From: Pseudomonas taeanensis MS-3
GTDB taxonomy: Bacteria > Pseudomonadota > Gammaproteobacteria > Pseudomonadales > Pseudomonadaceae
Assembly (NCBI RefSeq): GCF_000498575.2
Contig: NZ_AWSQ01000001.1
Span: forward strand, 1,562,461-1,626,460
Direction of reading: 5' to 3'
DNA: 64,000 nt
The notes below the pieces were generated by a model. That model saw only the letters and a list, made by a program, of their open reading frames with translations, did no database searches and was not told the DNA's origin. Each line of letters opens with the position of its first letter. The first letter of the stretch is position 1. The position numbers were made by a program, and so were the translations under genes. This document shows positions 63,593 through 64,000 of this stretch, in pieces.

Positions 63593-64000
63593 GGCGAGGT
63601 GCTGATTCGCGGCGAGCGCTGCAGCGGCCGCGCCACCCACCAGATTATCCGCCGCGGCATCGGTTACGTGCCGGAGGGCAGGGGCATGTTCCCCAATCTG
63701 AGCGTGCGCGAGAGCCTGATCATGGCCGCCCAGCCGGGTCTGGACGGACGCCGCGACTGGGACCTGGAGCGGGTGCTGGAGACCTTCCCGCGCCTGGCCG
63801 AGCGCTTCGCTCACCTGACCGGCAACCTCTCCGGCGGCGAGCAGCAAATGGTCGCCATCGGTCGCGCGCTGATGACCAACCCCGAACTGATGATTCTCGA
63901 CGAGGCCACCGAGGGCCTGGCGCCGTTGATCCGCAAGGAGATCTGGCAGGTGATCCGCCTGATCAAGGCCAGCGGCATTGCCACCCTGGTGGTGGACAAG
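63593..64000 (+). pseudogene. LivF-type ABC transporter ATPase, 5' truncated, continues beyond window
   Basis: 136 codons in frame to the window end. Homology begins near GEVLIRGERCSG, so Walker A and the N-terminal ~40-50 residues are missing. IRRGIGYVPEGRGMFPNLSVRESL, signature LSGGEQQMVAIGRAL and Walker B LMILDEATEGLAP are intact. Upstream frame sequence is unrelated. The reading frame is open, but without a P-loop the product could not be a working ATPase. Confidence 0.8.

Noticed and set aside
1..64000. CRISPR arrays, rRNA and known riboswitches
   Set aside because: No spaced direct-repeat array, rRNA sequence or recognised riboswitch consensus was found by eye on either strand.

Overview
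The window is Pseudomonas-like chromosome. The gene content (OprD-family porin, cytochrome c4-like protein, ECF sigma factors, Pseudomonas-type intergenic repeats) and the GC-rich left half both point there. No rRNA, tRNA or CRISPR array was seen.

1-32 kb is a mosaic of housekeeping and stress genes. It holds a PhoD-like phosphatase, a dihaem cytochrome, an AT-rich orphan gene that looks PIN-like next to a NYN/OST-HTH gene, prohibitin, PhnA, arylamine N-acetyltransferase, DoxX, a solute-binding protein, a PhyH-type dioxygenase, a tandem glutaredoxin, MscS, a five-haem cytochrome with a structured leader, cytochrome P460, and an EgtB/EgtD-type pair. It also holds the rSAM-associated (ArsS-type) locus: ECF sigma/anti-sigma, two glycosyltransferases, DUF547, TetR, radical SAM and a TVP38-flavoprotein fusion. 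An OprD porin ends this part.

32-34.6 kb is a scar zone. It contains a PstB remnant lacking its 5' end, the 3' end of a group II intron, a ferritin-like gene, the tail of a membrane-protein gene abutting a HipA C-terminal fragment, and a small HipB-like antitoxin gene.

34.6-62.6 kb is a dense methylated-amine island. Its genes would take trimethylamine to TMAO (tmm), TMAO to dimethylamine (tdm), dimethylamine to methylamine (dmmABCD), methylamine to gamma-glutamylmethylamide (gmaS), then to N-methylglutamate (mgsABC), and back to glutamate plus a C1-folate unit (mgdABCD). Two separate folD-purU pairs dispose of the C1 units. Ammonium transport (amt), a soluble PAS chemoreceptor, an SMR exporter and three regulators (IclR, XRE-cupin, LuxR-PAS) accompany them. 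Sigma-54-type promoters precede gmaS, amt and probably the LuxR gene, and an NtrC-like site lies upstream of gmaS, so nitrogen control is likely.

62.6-64 kb is the mobile edge. It has a decayed tyrosine-integrase fragment, clustered 12-bp repeats, a copy of the 3' end of the tmRNA gene with its terminator (a probable attachment site), and a LivF-type ABC ATPase gene missing its 5' end that runs off the window.
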